From Steinernema hermaphroditum (lineage: Eukaryota; Nematoda; Chromadorea; Rhabditida; Steinernematidae), in contig CM059625.1 of assembly GCA_030435675.1 (NCBI GenBank), positions 16,926,001 through 16,990,000 on the forward strand: 64,000 bases of DNA, written 5' to 3'. The notes beneath the pieces are model-generated. The model did no database searches. It had not been told where the DNA came from and saw only the letters and a list, made by a program, of their open reading frames with translations. Of the stretch, positions 42,140-54,003 are shown in pieces (position 1 is the first letter of the stretch; the number at the start of each line of letters is the position of its first letter). Both the position numbers and the translations under genes were made by a program.

Positions 42140-45100
42140 CACCGTTTTTGCCCCTTAAAACAACCCTAATATATCACTCTTTGTTTGTGTCTGTACTTAT
42201 ATTATTATATCCGTTTGTCGTCTCAGGGCCGAACGTTTTCCTGTTCAGAAAGGTGATGAAATGCTTCTTATTCTTCTCTGGTAACAGGACGTCTAAGCAT
42301 CAATCGACGTATGAGATAATGAACAATTCGGCTTCGGTCATGACACGTCTCGTTTTTGTCATGTAATTTCTCATTCTCATTCATCATCATCATCATAGTG
42401 TAGCGCACTTCACACACTGTCCGTTCCGAGTTTTTTGTTCAAGCAAATTGTTTCCAGAATTCTACCCTTTTCATTGGCATATCAGTCTCTGGTTCTACTT
42501 TTCGTTTCGTCTCTCTGGAAGATTCTATTTCATTGCGGTATTGACCTTTCAAAATTTGGAACTTTTCATACGTGTACACCTCTCCTTGAAAATAGAAAAT
42601 TAGTACTGAAAACGGAAACCTTCTTCTCCTTCTTCTACTTCGGTAGCCGCCGTCTCGGGCGCTCGGCAAGTGAGAAAGCAGAGATCACATTTCAACAGCG
42701 ACAAAGGGCATCACCATCATTTTCTAAATGACAAAAAAAGCGAATGTTGTATTTTGTGTTTCTTGTTTACGAGTTGTTGTGCAGATGAGGTGGAAGGTTG
42801 TAATATTTATTCGAATAAATGTTTTCGTAGCGAGTGAGAAGCAGAGCAAAAGCGACAACAACGACCGAATAAAGAATACATCCGGGTATGTCAGGGAAGT
42901 ACTCGTTTTGTTTTGGTCAGTCTCGACAAAATGGCGTCAGACTGCCTCAGTCATGTACACACTTAAGGCAACTCCTGTTTTTTTCAAAGTTGACGTCACT
43001 TTTTGTTGGAAACATCATGAGGAGTTATTTGAAAGCTATCATATTTGGAGGGATTTGCAAAAATTTCTGCTGAGCTCAGAAATCAGTCCATTGCTGTCTT
43101 AAGGTGCCACGTCATTGATAAGATAATGGGTCGGTTCCGATCGTTTTTTCCATGGCGTCATCATAGATTTAAAGAGATGAGAATCGACTGACCTGCTCTT
43201 TTGCTGCCAAATGGTGGATTTCGCAAAAACGCTCTTTATCAAATCATCAAATTTCCCACGTATTTTTTTTCGGTGTTCTTCGGTGCTTCAATAACGTGTA
43301 ATAGGAGAAATCTTCGCACACCAAAAACGTATTAAACGTATGATTTCTGAAGGATTCTTTATCGAAAACACCGACTTAAAAACATCGTGAAACCTGCCAG
43401 GACTCCCTATATTTTAGTGTTAGTTCAACATGTCATAAGCTGACGGCAAGCATGCTTTTTAGAAATTCTTCCGAAATATCCTTTTCTCACGGAAACAGTG
43501 TTTCCTGTGGAGATCTGATGTCAACAATTTCCACCAAAAACAGACAAAACATCCATAGTTTCCATGGTTGTTAATGTTGTGACATTTCCTCTTATGAATG
43601 ATCGGCTACTTGCATCAATCTCGCTAAAGTTGACGAACATTATACGCCTAAAGGCGCGAGAACATGTTTTTGTGTCCAACGACCCACACTTCCCGGAAAA
43701 AAAAACGAAATCAGGAACTGAGTCATTTTATTCGATACGGTAACCTGTGGAGGAGAACGGAAAGAGAAGCATGTTCCCAATTAATCCATTACTATACTTG
43801 AACGTCGCCTATATCATCCTCCACTAAAAATCGGCCGTCTTGTTTTCACTTTAAAGATTTGCGGTACCGTACATCCCGCGACTCCTCATTGGCCAATGAT
43901 GAGATGCCATGTTTTTATCCGCTCTTTGATTCACTATCCGTGAAGTGTATATTAAGCCAATCTATGCGGAAGTCGATGAGTAAGTCGCTCACTCGACACT
44001 CTCGCAAACATGACGAAAGCGGAATTCGCTCAAATGATCTCAACGGCAAAACATTTAACGCAAGAAAGGCTCTTTGCATGGTAAACAAAACAACACACAG
44101 TTCGATCTTTTGACATTTGCAAGACTTGGATGAGCTACGTGAAAACCAGAATAGTCTCTTTGGAAATGTCACTTTAAATGTCACTGTTTTGAAAGACAAG
44201 AAAGCCTTTGTTTTTTTTCGTGTGACGAAGCGCCTGTTTATATTCCGGGATGTGCAGATTCTAATTAACGAAAGATGCAATCGAGCATGCAGTAGCGCGT
44301 AAAATTTCGAAGCCACTTGACGCACACATGACTTTACCATGCAGTGAGTTATTTTAGCTTCTCAGCCGCATTTCATCCAGGGGTCGGCTAATCTTTGGAT
44401 GAGAGAACAGGAATTAATCTCGTTGTAGCATTCATCGAATGTCACATGTTTTGCCTAGAGACAATTTCTGAAAATATCCGTGACGTCAACCGCTTATTCA
44501 GCACTTCCTCGTTTGAGGCTATGTCTCAGCAAGCTGCACAAACATGATTATCTGTCTTCTTCCGTAATTTATTTTTCAGCGCTCCGATTTGGAGAGTAAC
44601 GATTACTACGTGGAGCGACGATATTAGCTTCGTTATGCATTGCGGTTACCTTTCGTCCTACGCAAGCGAACGCTTCCATTAATGATAGCTATGGATGTTT
44701 ACGTCTTTAAAGGGATTTCCCTGACGGAACCTTTCAAATGGCTGAAAACAAACTAAACGAAGGAGGGATAGATATAGTTATTTTGTGGCATTTCTTTACG
44801 GAAGTTAGAAGTAAATATCTGGAAGTAGCGAATCTCTTCGGAAAAGTGTTGTCCGCAATGTACGTTTTTAGGGGTAACTATGTTCAAGTTGGCTATATAT
44901 AGACAGATTTGCTTCATCAGCAGGTGAAAGATAAAACTAATCGCTTTCAAAATTGCTCGAGTTCGCATTGGAAATTCGCAAGTGTCAGTCAATTGTTGGT
45001 ATATTTGGGTGCCTCTACTTTGGTAAACTTTGGATACTCTGTGGTATAATTCATGGATATCAGGTAAGAATTGTCTGCTGAATCGCCGAATTACTTTACT

Positions 45101-45239
45101 GCAATATATTATGGCATAGACCGTTGGATTATCGTTGTACAGCAAAACAGCATACTAAAATTGGGTGCCGCTGTTTCAGCCGCTGCAAGATTTTAATCAA
45201 ACGGTCGCATCTTTGTTAGGACACACTGAAATTTGTTTC
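42140..45239. other. Gene-poor stretch after the DM-domain gene
   Basis: Its first part is likely the 3'UTR, with AATAAA-type hexamers near 42813 and 42868. A CAT microsatellite is at about 42382-42397. Frames of 141 aa (43915-44340, -) and 130 aa (44753-45145, -) have no recognisable features. Confidence 0.4.
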
Positions 45240-45395
45240 AATTGTTTCCGTCAGCAGCTCCAGAGTTTTGCCGATTCTTAGATGACCTGTGAAGCGCGCC
45301 GCCGCTGACCGGTTCAACATTAACGCCACGCCAGGGATGAAGCCGGCAGAGCCTTTATTTTACCTATTTTCGGTCTCATGCTTTTTGTATGGGGT
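45240..45395 (+). mobile_element. Retroelement copy E, 5'-truncated 3' end
   Basis: The reverse complement matches the left part of the element at 53473-53990. Shared blocks are CCTGGCGTGG, GTTGAACCGGTC (versus GTCGAACCGGTC), GGCGCGCTTCACRGG and GCATGASACCGAAAATAG. It lacks the other half, the pattern expected of a 5'-truncated retroposed copy. Confidence 0.6.
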
Positions 45396-45532
45396 CTAAC
45401 ATCCGGTGTTCTCTTAGGCTGCGGCTGTGGACTATGCCTACAGATTTAAGGCAAATCTGAAGGGCGAGACCCCATTATAACTTCGCAGATCTCCCAGCAT
45501 TGTTATGACTCGCACTTCACGAAAGGATAGGC

Positions 45533-45600
45533 GGTAGTTGGCGCAGGGAAATGTACAGAGGTTACCGTTGAGACTGCCTGGTTCAAATTCCTTTGGAGCA
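45533..45600 (+). repeat. tRNA-like pol III promoter, SINE head or tRNA pseudogene
   Basis: A-box-like TAGTTGGCGCAGG at 45536-45548 and B-box-like GGTTCAAATTCC at 45580-45591 have the spacing of an internal tRNA promoter. No acceptor stem or proper anticodon arm folds around them, so it is not a functional tRNA. It sits about 140 bp after retroelement copy E. Confidence 0.4.
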
Positions 45601-45987
45601 CTAGACTACACTACACTTGGACAAGAGCAGTTTCTAAACAGTTCATCATACTTGATATCTCTCCACGTCAGCGATGTTGCCCGTTATTGACCCTACATAC
45701 GCTGTGTTGACCTATAGAAAGTTTCTACTTAGCTCTACATTTAATTGCCCTATTCCGAGTCATAAACTGGTCGTTAATTTGCAAACTGACCATCGTCGTG
45801 TACGGATTAACGCGGTATAAAGCGGATTTGCGCATATGGTCGGAAGCGAGAAATCTGAAAAGTGAGGGATTAACGAAATGAGTCCGAGTGCACCTCGAAA
45901 AAATGAGGTTAAACTTTCGACTGTGCGCGATATCCCTATTTAACGGATCTTAAAGTGGCGCATGAGTAACAGTTTGTGAAATCGAAA

Positions 45988-47131
45988 ATGAATGCCGGAC
46001 GTTCCTTCGTCGCTCTTTTACTTTCTGTGATCTTCATCTCTCCTACAGCAGTGAGTTCTTATAGCTATATGGCTTGATTTGAATTCGGATTTACAGAAAT
46101 GTGACGAATTGTTGCCACCTATCAGTGAGCAGCAAGATCCTCTATTTGTTCAGCAGTCAAGTCTGAATGGAATTGTGAGTTTTAAGTTGTATTATTAAGT
46201 AAAGGCACATACGACATTGTTTTCAGTTGTGTTTTTATTGTCTTCTATTATTCAACGGCCTCCTTTTTTACGAAAAAGCCGAAATTGGTTAATTTGATGA
46301 ATGCTGATCGCTACCAGTAGTTTAGGGCAAAGGGGGTCACAGTTAGGGCAAAAGGAGGGTCTTTAACAACTTCCGTTGTCCAATAATGCCCAGATACAGA
46401 AACGTTCTTATAGTAGTTGGATTTCGCAACTTCATTTAGAGGAAAAAACCCTCTCATATCTCAATTTCGTAATGAACTTCCGAAGTTAAACATCATTGCA
46501 ACTTCATCCGCTTGCACTGTTAATTGCGAGTATGTTAGAGTACATACATTGAGCTGCATTTTAGCTTTTCCCCAACAATATGGGCAGTTATCCACCTCGA
46601 TTCGGTAACCAGATTTCTCAATTCCCCAGAATTGATAACTCAAGTAAGTTCTCATGACATATAAGCCGATAACCAATCTTAATTCAGTCGTAAACTTCGA
46701 TTTCCGCTGCAAATGTACTGCGAAGACGGGTCGTGGCGCACAGACCGTACCTTCTCCTCTTCCTCTGGATGCCAACGCTCAGGCCCAGCAGCAGATTCAG
46801 CAATTGCAAGAGCAGCTTCGACAGCAACAAGAACAGATCAGGCGTGCGCAGCAACAGCCTACCGGAGGTACTCCCTTTGAGCAATTCGGTTAGAAGCGCT
46901 TTTGCAAAACAAACTGTAACACATGCCTTTCTAGCTCATATGCTTTCCGTTGCTGAAGGTCTGGACTGCTCCTGCAGTGGTCTTTCAACTCCAATGAACG
47001 ATTTCGCCCTCACAAACACTCAAAATCCGACGAATATGAATGTTCCTCGCATGGGAGGCTTACCGCTGACGAGCCCCTTCCAGCAGCGCCTGGCACCTAT
47101 AAGCGAATTCGGTCCGCAAATGTTCCCATAA
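45988..47131 (+). CDS. Novel secreted Gln/Pro-rich protein, 198 aa
   Basis: Five exons: 45988-46050, 46097-46174, 46565-46643, 46688-46867, 46935-47131, 199 codons in frame. Residues 1-21 are a signal peptide ending in SPTA. Exon 2 gives a short acidic linker, [13 protein letters not shown]. Exon 4 holds a CKC motif and then a glutamine-rich coiled-coil-like block ([20 protein letters not shown]). The last exon has CSCSG and a Pro/Met/Asn-rich tail ending in GPQMFP. No known domain. Consistent splice sites, matched phases and a signal peptide argue it is real. A role as cuticle, eggshell or other extracellular matrix component would fit the composition but is a guess. The first ATG has no nearby acceptor. 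Confidence 0.7.
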
Positions 47132-48822
47132 CTATGTGGAAACGCCCGCTAAGTTGTTAGTGGTAGCGGATTCTACGCAAAAGCAATATTCAGAGGTTAA
47201 GTTTTTATGTGTATATCATGTCAGTATTTAATTATATCAACGTTTCCGCAAAAGCAACACATTAATACAGTAATAAATCGTAATAATATGTTGTTATATT
47301 CGTATTGTGCAAGCAAAATCGAAAAAGATTTCTTATTTAATGCAAAACCAGCTGTATAACATAAAGATGTAAAAAAGCTTTACATCTCCCAATGGGATTC
47401 TTGTATTCCTGTCCAAATTTGCCTCAACTGCACATTCTTCCAACAATCAAGATGGCGAAATGGCATACTAAAGCACTTTATACTTTAAATCCTGTGCGAA
47501 AACACACTATAGGAACTGGTTGGTGGCAAGGCGATCTGCGCGCGAACATGTACCACGGGCACCCGGTGTTGAACTTTCTAGAAGTGATAGAATTTCAAAA
47601 TCTTTGAAGTTTACAGATGTTTCGTTAGGATTCAGACGCAACTCAGCTAGCTGCTTTTTCGTGCTTCCTGGGATATATTTCCATACCTTCCACTGCAGAT
47701 CATCAACAGGCAAAAACATTTTTCGCTAGAGACTTTGAAAAGGTCCAGAATTATGACATCAGCTTTGCGACCTTTTGTGAAACCAAGCAGCTACGATTTC
47801 TTTGATCATTCCTTTTATTTTTTTCACTTTTCAAATGAAACAAAGGTGAAAAGGAGTTAGTTTCAAGGATTAGTCTCAATCTATGCTTTCTATTGCTGTT
47901 TAGCTACATTGCTTAAGATTTTGCTTATGCTTTAATATTCGAGTTACAGCCTACACACAAGGTGTTTTAATTTTAAGCATTTTCTCCTTTTGTTGTTGTA
48001 AATTTCAATCTTTATAAGGCTAATTTTAAGACAGGTTATCAAAAGTATGCCTGCCATTCTGTCATAAAACACAGCAAAAAAACACAGCAGCTATCGATTC
48101 ACGTTGCTCTGTTAGTTACAAAATCTGGGATGCACTGGGGACCAAATTAGGATATCAGATCATATGCATGATTATTACAAAATCGGTAATTTCAAACAAG
48201 TAACTACGAACGTCAGAGTCTCCAAAGTGATACTGCTAAATGAATCAGTATCGCTTATAATGATTATATCACAGATTTGAAGGAAAGAAACAAATTAAAC
48301 AGTCAGTAATGTTGGCAGTGTTATCATTTGGTACAAGACTGGTTTCATTACTGACCAAAAGCGAAAAAATAGTTACAAGACAAGACAGACGCGGAACGTC
48401 TAAAATACATTAAAACAGCGGGAACTAACAAAAAGTGGTGAGGCTATTAGGCGAAAAGGTGAATAAGACACACGGGGCGACCGAAATACTCGTTTTAATT
48501 CTAATTCTCTTCCGTCTTCGCTTTCGTCATGTGATCCCTCGGAGCTGTTGTCATTAGAATTTGGCGATTAGGCATTGTACACCCAGCCCTTGTCCGGAAT
48601 CATTGTACGGTCACCAATTCTGACGCAATGACGTTTCTGACGGATTCAGCAGTATATGTCCAAAGCGATCAGTAAACATTTAAGTATACTTGTGGGCTAA
48701 AATGTTTGTATGAAGCTTTTATTTATGACAATCCGTACAGTAGGAGCTGTGAGCATACGTCACGTAATAGACCGGAAAGCTTTCAGTCAGCATCAGTGGT
48801 GAATCACATCGGACAAAAACGA
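47132..48822. other. Intergenic, AT-rich, no gene supported
   Basis: About 1.7 kb between the secreted-protein gene and the first tRNA. No exon-like sequence was found. Confidence 0.45.
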
Positions 48823-48895
48823 GGCCTCGTGGCGCAATGGATAACGCGTCGGTCTACGGAACCGAAGATTGCAGGTTCGAATCCTGCCGAGGTCG
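48823..48895 (+). tRNA. trnR-ACG: tRNA-Arg (anticodon ACG)
   Basis: A 73-base cloverleaf. The acceptor stem GGCCTCG pairs with CGAGGTC (one G-U) plus discriminator G. The anticodon stem TCGGT/ACCGA encloses loop CTACGGA, anticodon ACG (read as inosine-CG for CGN arginine codons). The T arm is GCAGG-TTCGAAT-CCTGC. A TTTTT pol III terminator follows at about 48900. No intron. Confidence 0.93.
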
Positions 48896-49465
48896 AAATG
48901 TTTTTGGTATATTTTTGTTCACGCGGGTTTCAAAAACTAGTGGAATGCTAAAAGCAAGTCGTTTGAAAAGCAAATCAAGATTTGGTGGCATAGTAGTGAA
49001 TCTGCATAAATGCTTTTAGCTTTCAAAGCCATTAACTGATCATTTTCATTGCTTTCTGTGGTTAATGAATTCCCATTTATAGTGCTCCTTCGGGCCCATA
49101 TAATAATAACCAACTACATCTAGCTTTGTTTACTCGTCGCTTGATATGAAACCGCAGTGTCGTTGATGCCTCACGAAAAAGTGTTGACAAATATTGTCAT
49201 CCATATTTGGTCCTGATAGGGCACAGTTTTCCTGCGACCGAGCCAAAGTTCACACGCAACTGTAAGTCTGACATATTTTGGTGTTTGAGTGCCGTGGAAC
49301 CGTTTTCGTTCAGCAGTGCGACCTTTCGTCTTTTATAAAAGAGCTTCGTTTTCACACAAGGACATTGTACTATATTCGTGCACATTATGCACGCATATTA
49401 AGATACATATACGTTAAAACTTTGAAGGTTGAATAGTAAAATATCACATTGCATAAAAAGTGTTC
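48896..49465. other. Spacer between the two inverted tRNA-Arg genes
   Basis: 570 bp without a gene. The tRNA pair makes its ends perfectly complementary over 73 bp, while the spacer itself is not palindromic. Confidence 0.5.
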
Positions 49466-49538
49466 CGACCTCGGCAGGATTCGAACCTGCAATCTTCGGT
49501 TCCGTAGACCGACGCGTTATCCATTGCGCCACGAGGCC
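49466..49538 (-). tRNA. trnR-ACG: tRNA-Arg (anticodon ACG), second copy, inverted
   Basis: The reverse complement is identical over all 73 bases to the tRNA at 48823-48895, with the same anticodon ACG. Its own TTTTT terminator is present downstream on the minus strand (near 49456-49460). The two genes point toward each other. Confidence 0.93.
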
Positions 49539-49978
49539 ATCTGCGATAGGTAAAGCGATGAGAAATATACCATAGAGCGCACCTTTAATGAACAGGAGCG
49601 ATATTTCATATTCAATAGATTATTAGGCCTCGAGAAAGCCGGTCCACATCTTTTTTTCCTAAGAATCGTTTTTTGCTCTACGTGTCAATACCAAAGTGAC
49701 GAAAGAGATAGCAAAGAGTTAAATTCGGTTGCTTTTTTGGAAGACCTGATTTACTCCAAATAATGTGACATGACGAGTGTACGTGGACAACGCACTTAGA
49801 AGTTAATTCGACTAAACTTGTTTTTACTTTGCGCCTGCCGCGTTGTCAGCTCGATGATTACTCAAACTGATGCAATACTGGTCAACAGTATTTTGTCAAG
49901 ATGAAGACTATCGTGAAATTGATGGACGTCACCAACCATGCCCCCCCTTTTGGGATTTTGTTGACAAAGCAAATGTAA
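49539..49978. other. Intergenic, no feature seen
   Basis: No exon-like sequence was found between the second tRNA and the MSP-like frame. Confidence 0.4.
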
Positions 49979-50341
49979 CCACATGCTACATCGGAAGATT
50001 TGCTATCACTTGTCTGCCTCTCTTGTGCTGCATTGGCTCCTGTCGACACTTTCACCATCCCTGCAGCGAACGCCAAAAAACTGCGAAGGTGTGAGATCAA
50101 TTTTTCAAATAACCATTCGAAACCCATGCTGCGCATCTCGGCAAAATCAAGGTCAACCGTGTATCTGATCAAACTAGTTAAGTCTATTGCGAGAGCCGGT
50201 GCTACCGCGCTCATTTGTGTGTGCTTTTCCCGTGTTTTCTTATCGTTCCCGTTTCTTGAACATCCACATGTTTTGATCGGGTGCGCGCCTTGTGACCAAG
50301 AAATCAACACTTGGGACTTCTCCGAATATGGACGGCGATAG
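49979..50341 (+). CDS. Possible MSP-like (major sperm protein fold) segment, start not found
   Basis: An open frame from a TAA at 49976 to the TAG at 50339-50341 has the rhythm of an MSP domain. It begins with APVDTFTIPAANAK, then an INFSNNHSKPMLRISAKS strand pair and ATALICVCFSR, resembling the N-x-S-x-x-P-hydrophobic-x-I-K and G-x-T-x-x-I-x-V pattern of that fold. MSP-domain proteins are abundant nematode cytoskeletal or sperm proteins. There is no ATG in frame at the beginning and no good splice acceptor, so it may be a pseudogene, an exon whose partner I cannot find, or chance. The overlapping 142-aa minus-strand frame has no recognisable features. Confidence 0.3.
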   Translation, partial: PHATSEDLLSLVCLSCAALAPVDTFTIPAANAKKLRRCEINFSNNHSKPMLRISAKSRSTVYLIKLVKSIARAGATALICVCFSRVFLSFPFLEHPHVLIGCAPCDQEINTWDFSEYGRR

Positions 50342-51012
50342 GGAAGCGATAAACTTTAAGACATCACCGACGATCATTTAACCTATCGTTCTCAGCGGCT
50401 ATTTGCTCTCTTGATAAGTGGTACCTCACATATATTGGTATCGCTTCCTCGTTTATGCGTACTGCGTTGTCTGAACCCGCCTGCTTCGGTGAACACGATC
50501 GCGTCGATTGCACATCATTTTCCCATATTGTTACAAAAACGGACGAACCCACGTGAGTGTGTGACGATAGAAGGTCGACATCAACGACTCAATCAGTCGG
50601 CATCGCGTCGACACTTTGAGCGAGTCGCCTCCATGGCGGCTCCTGTCACCGAAGATTAACGCCGTGGCTGAGATTATGTGTGAGTGAACCTTCAGGGGTG
50701 CTTCAAAGGTACCTCTCATGTTGGACCGGTTTGTATATTAGTGAAACGTGATCGTGCGAGTGTCCAAGGTCTTTAGTTCTAAATTCGCTGTTCGCTTCAC
50801 TTACTTATCGCATTCAATCCACTTTTCGCCTTGCACCGCGCACCGACGCACCCGCGTTCTTATCAGTCCCAGCTCGGGCCCTTCTTTGTTTCATTCCTGT
50901 GTTACATTCACTTTTTTGTTCCTATTGTACGAGACGAGTTTTACGACTCTTAGGTCTCATATACCCATAGGTATCAGCGGAGGTCCATTTTCAGATTCAG
51001 TCCTACTCAGCT
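50342..51012. other. Upstream region of the purine nucleoside phosphorylase gene
   Basis: No gene is supported. It ends with acceptor-like TTTTCAG and CTCAG sites just before the ATG at 51013. Confidence 0.4.
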
Positions 51013-52595
51013 ATGAACGGCCACGACAACGCTTCTAAGGAAAACGGCCACTCAAATGGAGAGCACTTCGTTGTTGAGTACGTTCTCTGCTGCTTATCTC
51101 TGTTATATTTTAACACTTCCTCAATTTAGTCCTCTGAACTATGACGACATTGTGCGCGTTGCACAGACAATTGAGTCGCTGTTGACGATCAACGAGAAGC
51201 CTACTGTTGGCATTATCTGCGGTTCCGGATTGGGCGATTTGGCTGACAGAGTCACCGAAGCACAAATCGTTCCCTATTCGCAAATTCCCGGATTCCCTAA
51301 GACAAGTGGTAAGCCGACACATAACAGTTTTCCACTCCTCTGGTCGTCTCAATTTAGTGATCGGTCACAAAGGCAATCTTGTGTTCGGCAAACTCAGAGG
51401 AAAGTCGGTTATCTGTCTGCAAGGACGCTTCCATCCTTATGAACATGCGATGAACCTAGCGTTGGTGAGTGAAAGACCAAAAAAGAGAGAACGAAACCAG
51501 CCGAACAAACTACAAAGACGAGAAGCGGTTTAGGGTAAAGGAAACAAGGGATAGACTACAAAATTTCCGTGACAGGAACAGGTTGCTTAGACTAGGAGCC
51601 CCTAGGACCTGATAAGAAAAATGGCTTTTTTAGAACTTTTTCCGCGAAAACGCAGTTTTCTGGTATATACAAGCGATAGGCAACTTAGTACATTAGACCA
51701 CAAAACACAACTTAGATAAAACGTGCGTCCTGTTCAAGAGGTGCATTGGGACCCTGGGAATTGCACATGGAAAATTCCAAATGGAGGACAGAATGGGACA
51801 CTACTGGTCCACTACATCACAAGCGATCCATAGCGTAGCACTGGGGTAAATGCTGGTGAAAATGGAAAGTTCAATAGGCTTTGTTCAGTAAGCTTATAAA
51901 CAAAATATTGTTTGAAGCAAACATAACTATAACATAACCATTGCAGTGCTCAATGCCCGTCCGTATAATGCACCTTCTCGGTGTCAAAACCCTCATTGTA
52001 TCCAATGCGGCGGGAGGCATCAACGAAAAGTTCCAGTACGGAGATCTTATGCTTCTCAAGGACCACATCTTCCTCCCCGCTCTGGCTGGTTTCAGTCCTC
52101 TCGTCGGAGCCAACGATCCGCGCTTTGGACAACGTTTTGTGTCCGTGCACGATGCCTACGATATTAAACTGCGGTACGAAATCAAACATCTGTAGTCATT
52201 TCGTGGGACAATTACAGTAAGATGGCCTTGAAGATCGCCGAAGAACAGCAGATCCGCGTGCACGAAGGAATTTACGTTATGTCCGGAGGCCCGCAGTACG
52301 AGTCGCCCGCTGAAGTTCAACTTTTCAAAACGGTCGGTGCCGATGCCCTGGGCATGTCCACCTGTCACGAGGTCACCGTTGCACGTCAGTGCGGAATTCA
52401 AGTGCTCGGATTTTCGTTGATCACAAACATGTAAGAGATCTTTGGTTTTTTCGACCACTCTGATTGTGATGATTTAGTGCCAATTTGGATGCCGACAACT
52501 CGGTCGAAGTGTCACACGAGGAAGTTCTGGAGACGGCCAAAGAGGCGAGCCAGCGAGCATGCGCCTTTGTTTCTGAAATTATCGCAAATATCTAA
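51013..52595 (+). CDS. pnp-1: Purine nucleoside phosphorylase, trimeric type, 302 aa
   Basis: Six exons: 51013-51077, 51130-51308, 51358-51464, 51947-52173, 52218-52430, 52478-52595, 303 codons. The enzyme phosphorolyses inosine and guanosine to the free base and ribose-1-phosphate (purine salvage). Motifs of the human-type PNP are all present: the phosphate loop GSGLGDLA (residues 53-60), GRFHPYE, SNAAGGIN, GDLMLLKDHI, the purine-site YVMSGGPQYESPAE, GADALGMSTCHEVTVARQCG and GFSLITN. The N-terminal 20 residues are polar and variable. The third intron is long (482 bp) against 44-53 bp for the others. An AATAAA lies at 52713-52718. Confidence 0.95.
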
Positions 52596-53472
52596 TCATT
52601 TTCTATCCTGTCATCTGGCGTATCAGCACACCATTGCAGTTATCTCGAAGAAATCACCTTTTGATCTTGTAAATGCTTTCAACAAGTCATCTTTATCTCA
52701 CGCCTTCCATTCAATAAATCATCGTTCAGACGGTATGAGGTGGTGGAACATAAAACTAACATGAAAATAAGTTAATGATTAAACATTAAACGCTGAACAG
52801 CCTCTGGTGCAATGGCGTTTCTTATAGTCAATGTGATTATGATCTCTACAGATGAGCTCAGGTTGTGTGATTCAGCAAGCAACACAGAATTCTGAAGTTT
52901 GACAAACAAGGTCATTTTTCTCACATGAGCACGTGAGCGGAAGTAAAGAAATCATCGATCGTTGGTCATAAATGGATGAGACTGATAGCACCATGTTTGC
53001 GCAAATGAAGAAAAAGCTTTTCTTATAATTGTCTGAGCACAACCTGCAAAATATCATATCAGCACATTGCTGGCATACAAAAAATGTGGATTACCCGATC
53101 CCGTTCTGAATCATCGTCGCAAAGTACTTTAAGATCAGAGAGCACAAAAATCAGTTACTGTTTCCCTTGTATCAAATGATGTTGTGCTCATTGAAGATAC
53201 TGCACTTTAGAAAGGATAACATGACTATCAATAAGTAGGTCATTACAAGGGCAAAGCAATTTCGTGAGTTTTTATCAATTGTGCGACACTAACAGGTTCC
53301 CCTGCGAACCACTGTGAAGTAGATGATGTTGGTTCTTTGGAGGTGTACGGTAAAATTCTTAATACCAAGTCACTAACCACAAAATTTTCTAAATACTTGT
53401 TTTCTAAATACAAAATTTTCTGAATACAATACTATTTTCTAAATAATAGTAATGTCTCTTTCGGAAGGAATA
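52596..53472. other. 3' flank of the PNP gene and AT-rich intergenic DNA
   Basis: Includes a run of TTTTCTAAATAC-type repeats at about 53384-53447. The last 13 bases (53460-53472) are the left copy of the target-site duplication of the next element. Confidence 0.5.
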
Positions 53473-53990
53473 CTTTACTTTACTTACTTTACTTCATGAA
53501 TCAAAGGCGTTACGCCTTGCATGACACCGAAAATAGACAACAGAGGATATCACTTGTAGACGGCTTAATTCCTGGCGTGGTGTTGATGTCGAACCGGTCG
53601 TAGACGGCGCGCTTCACGGGGCATCTGGGAATCGCGCATCTCCGGAAATGGCGGTGAAACTTCTTCTTCTCGGGCGTTTGCGGCACAGCGGACGCTTCTG
53701 AGCTCGCATATGCTTCGAAAAGATGAGTCACTGGTCCAGAAGTTGCGTTTTCGTCGGTGGTGGCGTCCTCAGAGCGTCGGCGACCTTCGGGATGACATCT
53801 CGCGCTGCCGGATTCCTGGCGTCGGACATCTTGTTGTCAACGGTGGTGGGACTACGGCTTCCGGGTGTCCCAATTCCCTCTGGAAGCCGGAAAACTCATA
53901 CATGCCACAGGATTTGCTGTCTGACCAACCGGGCGCTCAGAGAGCGACCGGAGGGACCGACCGCTCGCCACCGCGACACGAGTGAGACCC
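53473..53990 (-). mobile_element. Retroelement copy D with 13-bp target-site duplication and simple-repeat tail
   Basis: The 518-bp insert is flanked by TTCGGAAGGAATA at 53460-53472 and 53991-54003. Its left end is a TACTTTACTTTACTTACTTT simple repeat, reading AAGTAAAG on the minus strand, as a retroposed 3' tail would. The body matches copy A (TTACGCCTTGC, GTGGGACTACGGCTTCC versus GTGGAACTACGGCTCCC, GAAGCCGG) and copy E. A 13-bp duplication and tail argue for target-primed reverse transcription, i.e. a SINE or short LINE derivative. No protein frame is conserved between copies. Confidence 0.75.
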
Positions 53991-54003
53991 TTCGGAAGGA
54001 ATA

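Noticed and set aside
45536..45600. Functional tRNA gene
   Set aside because: A and B boxes are present but no acceptor stem or anticodon stem can be folded around them.
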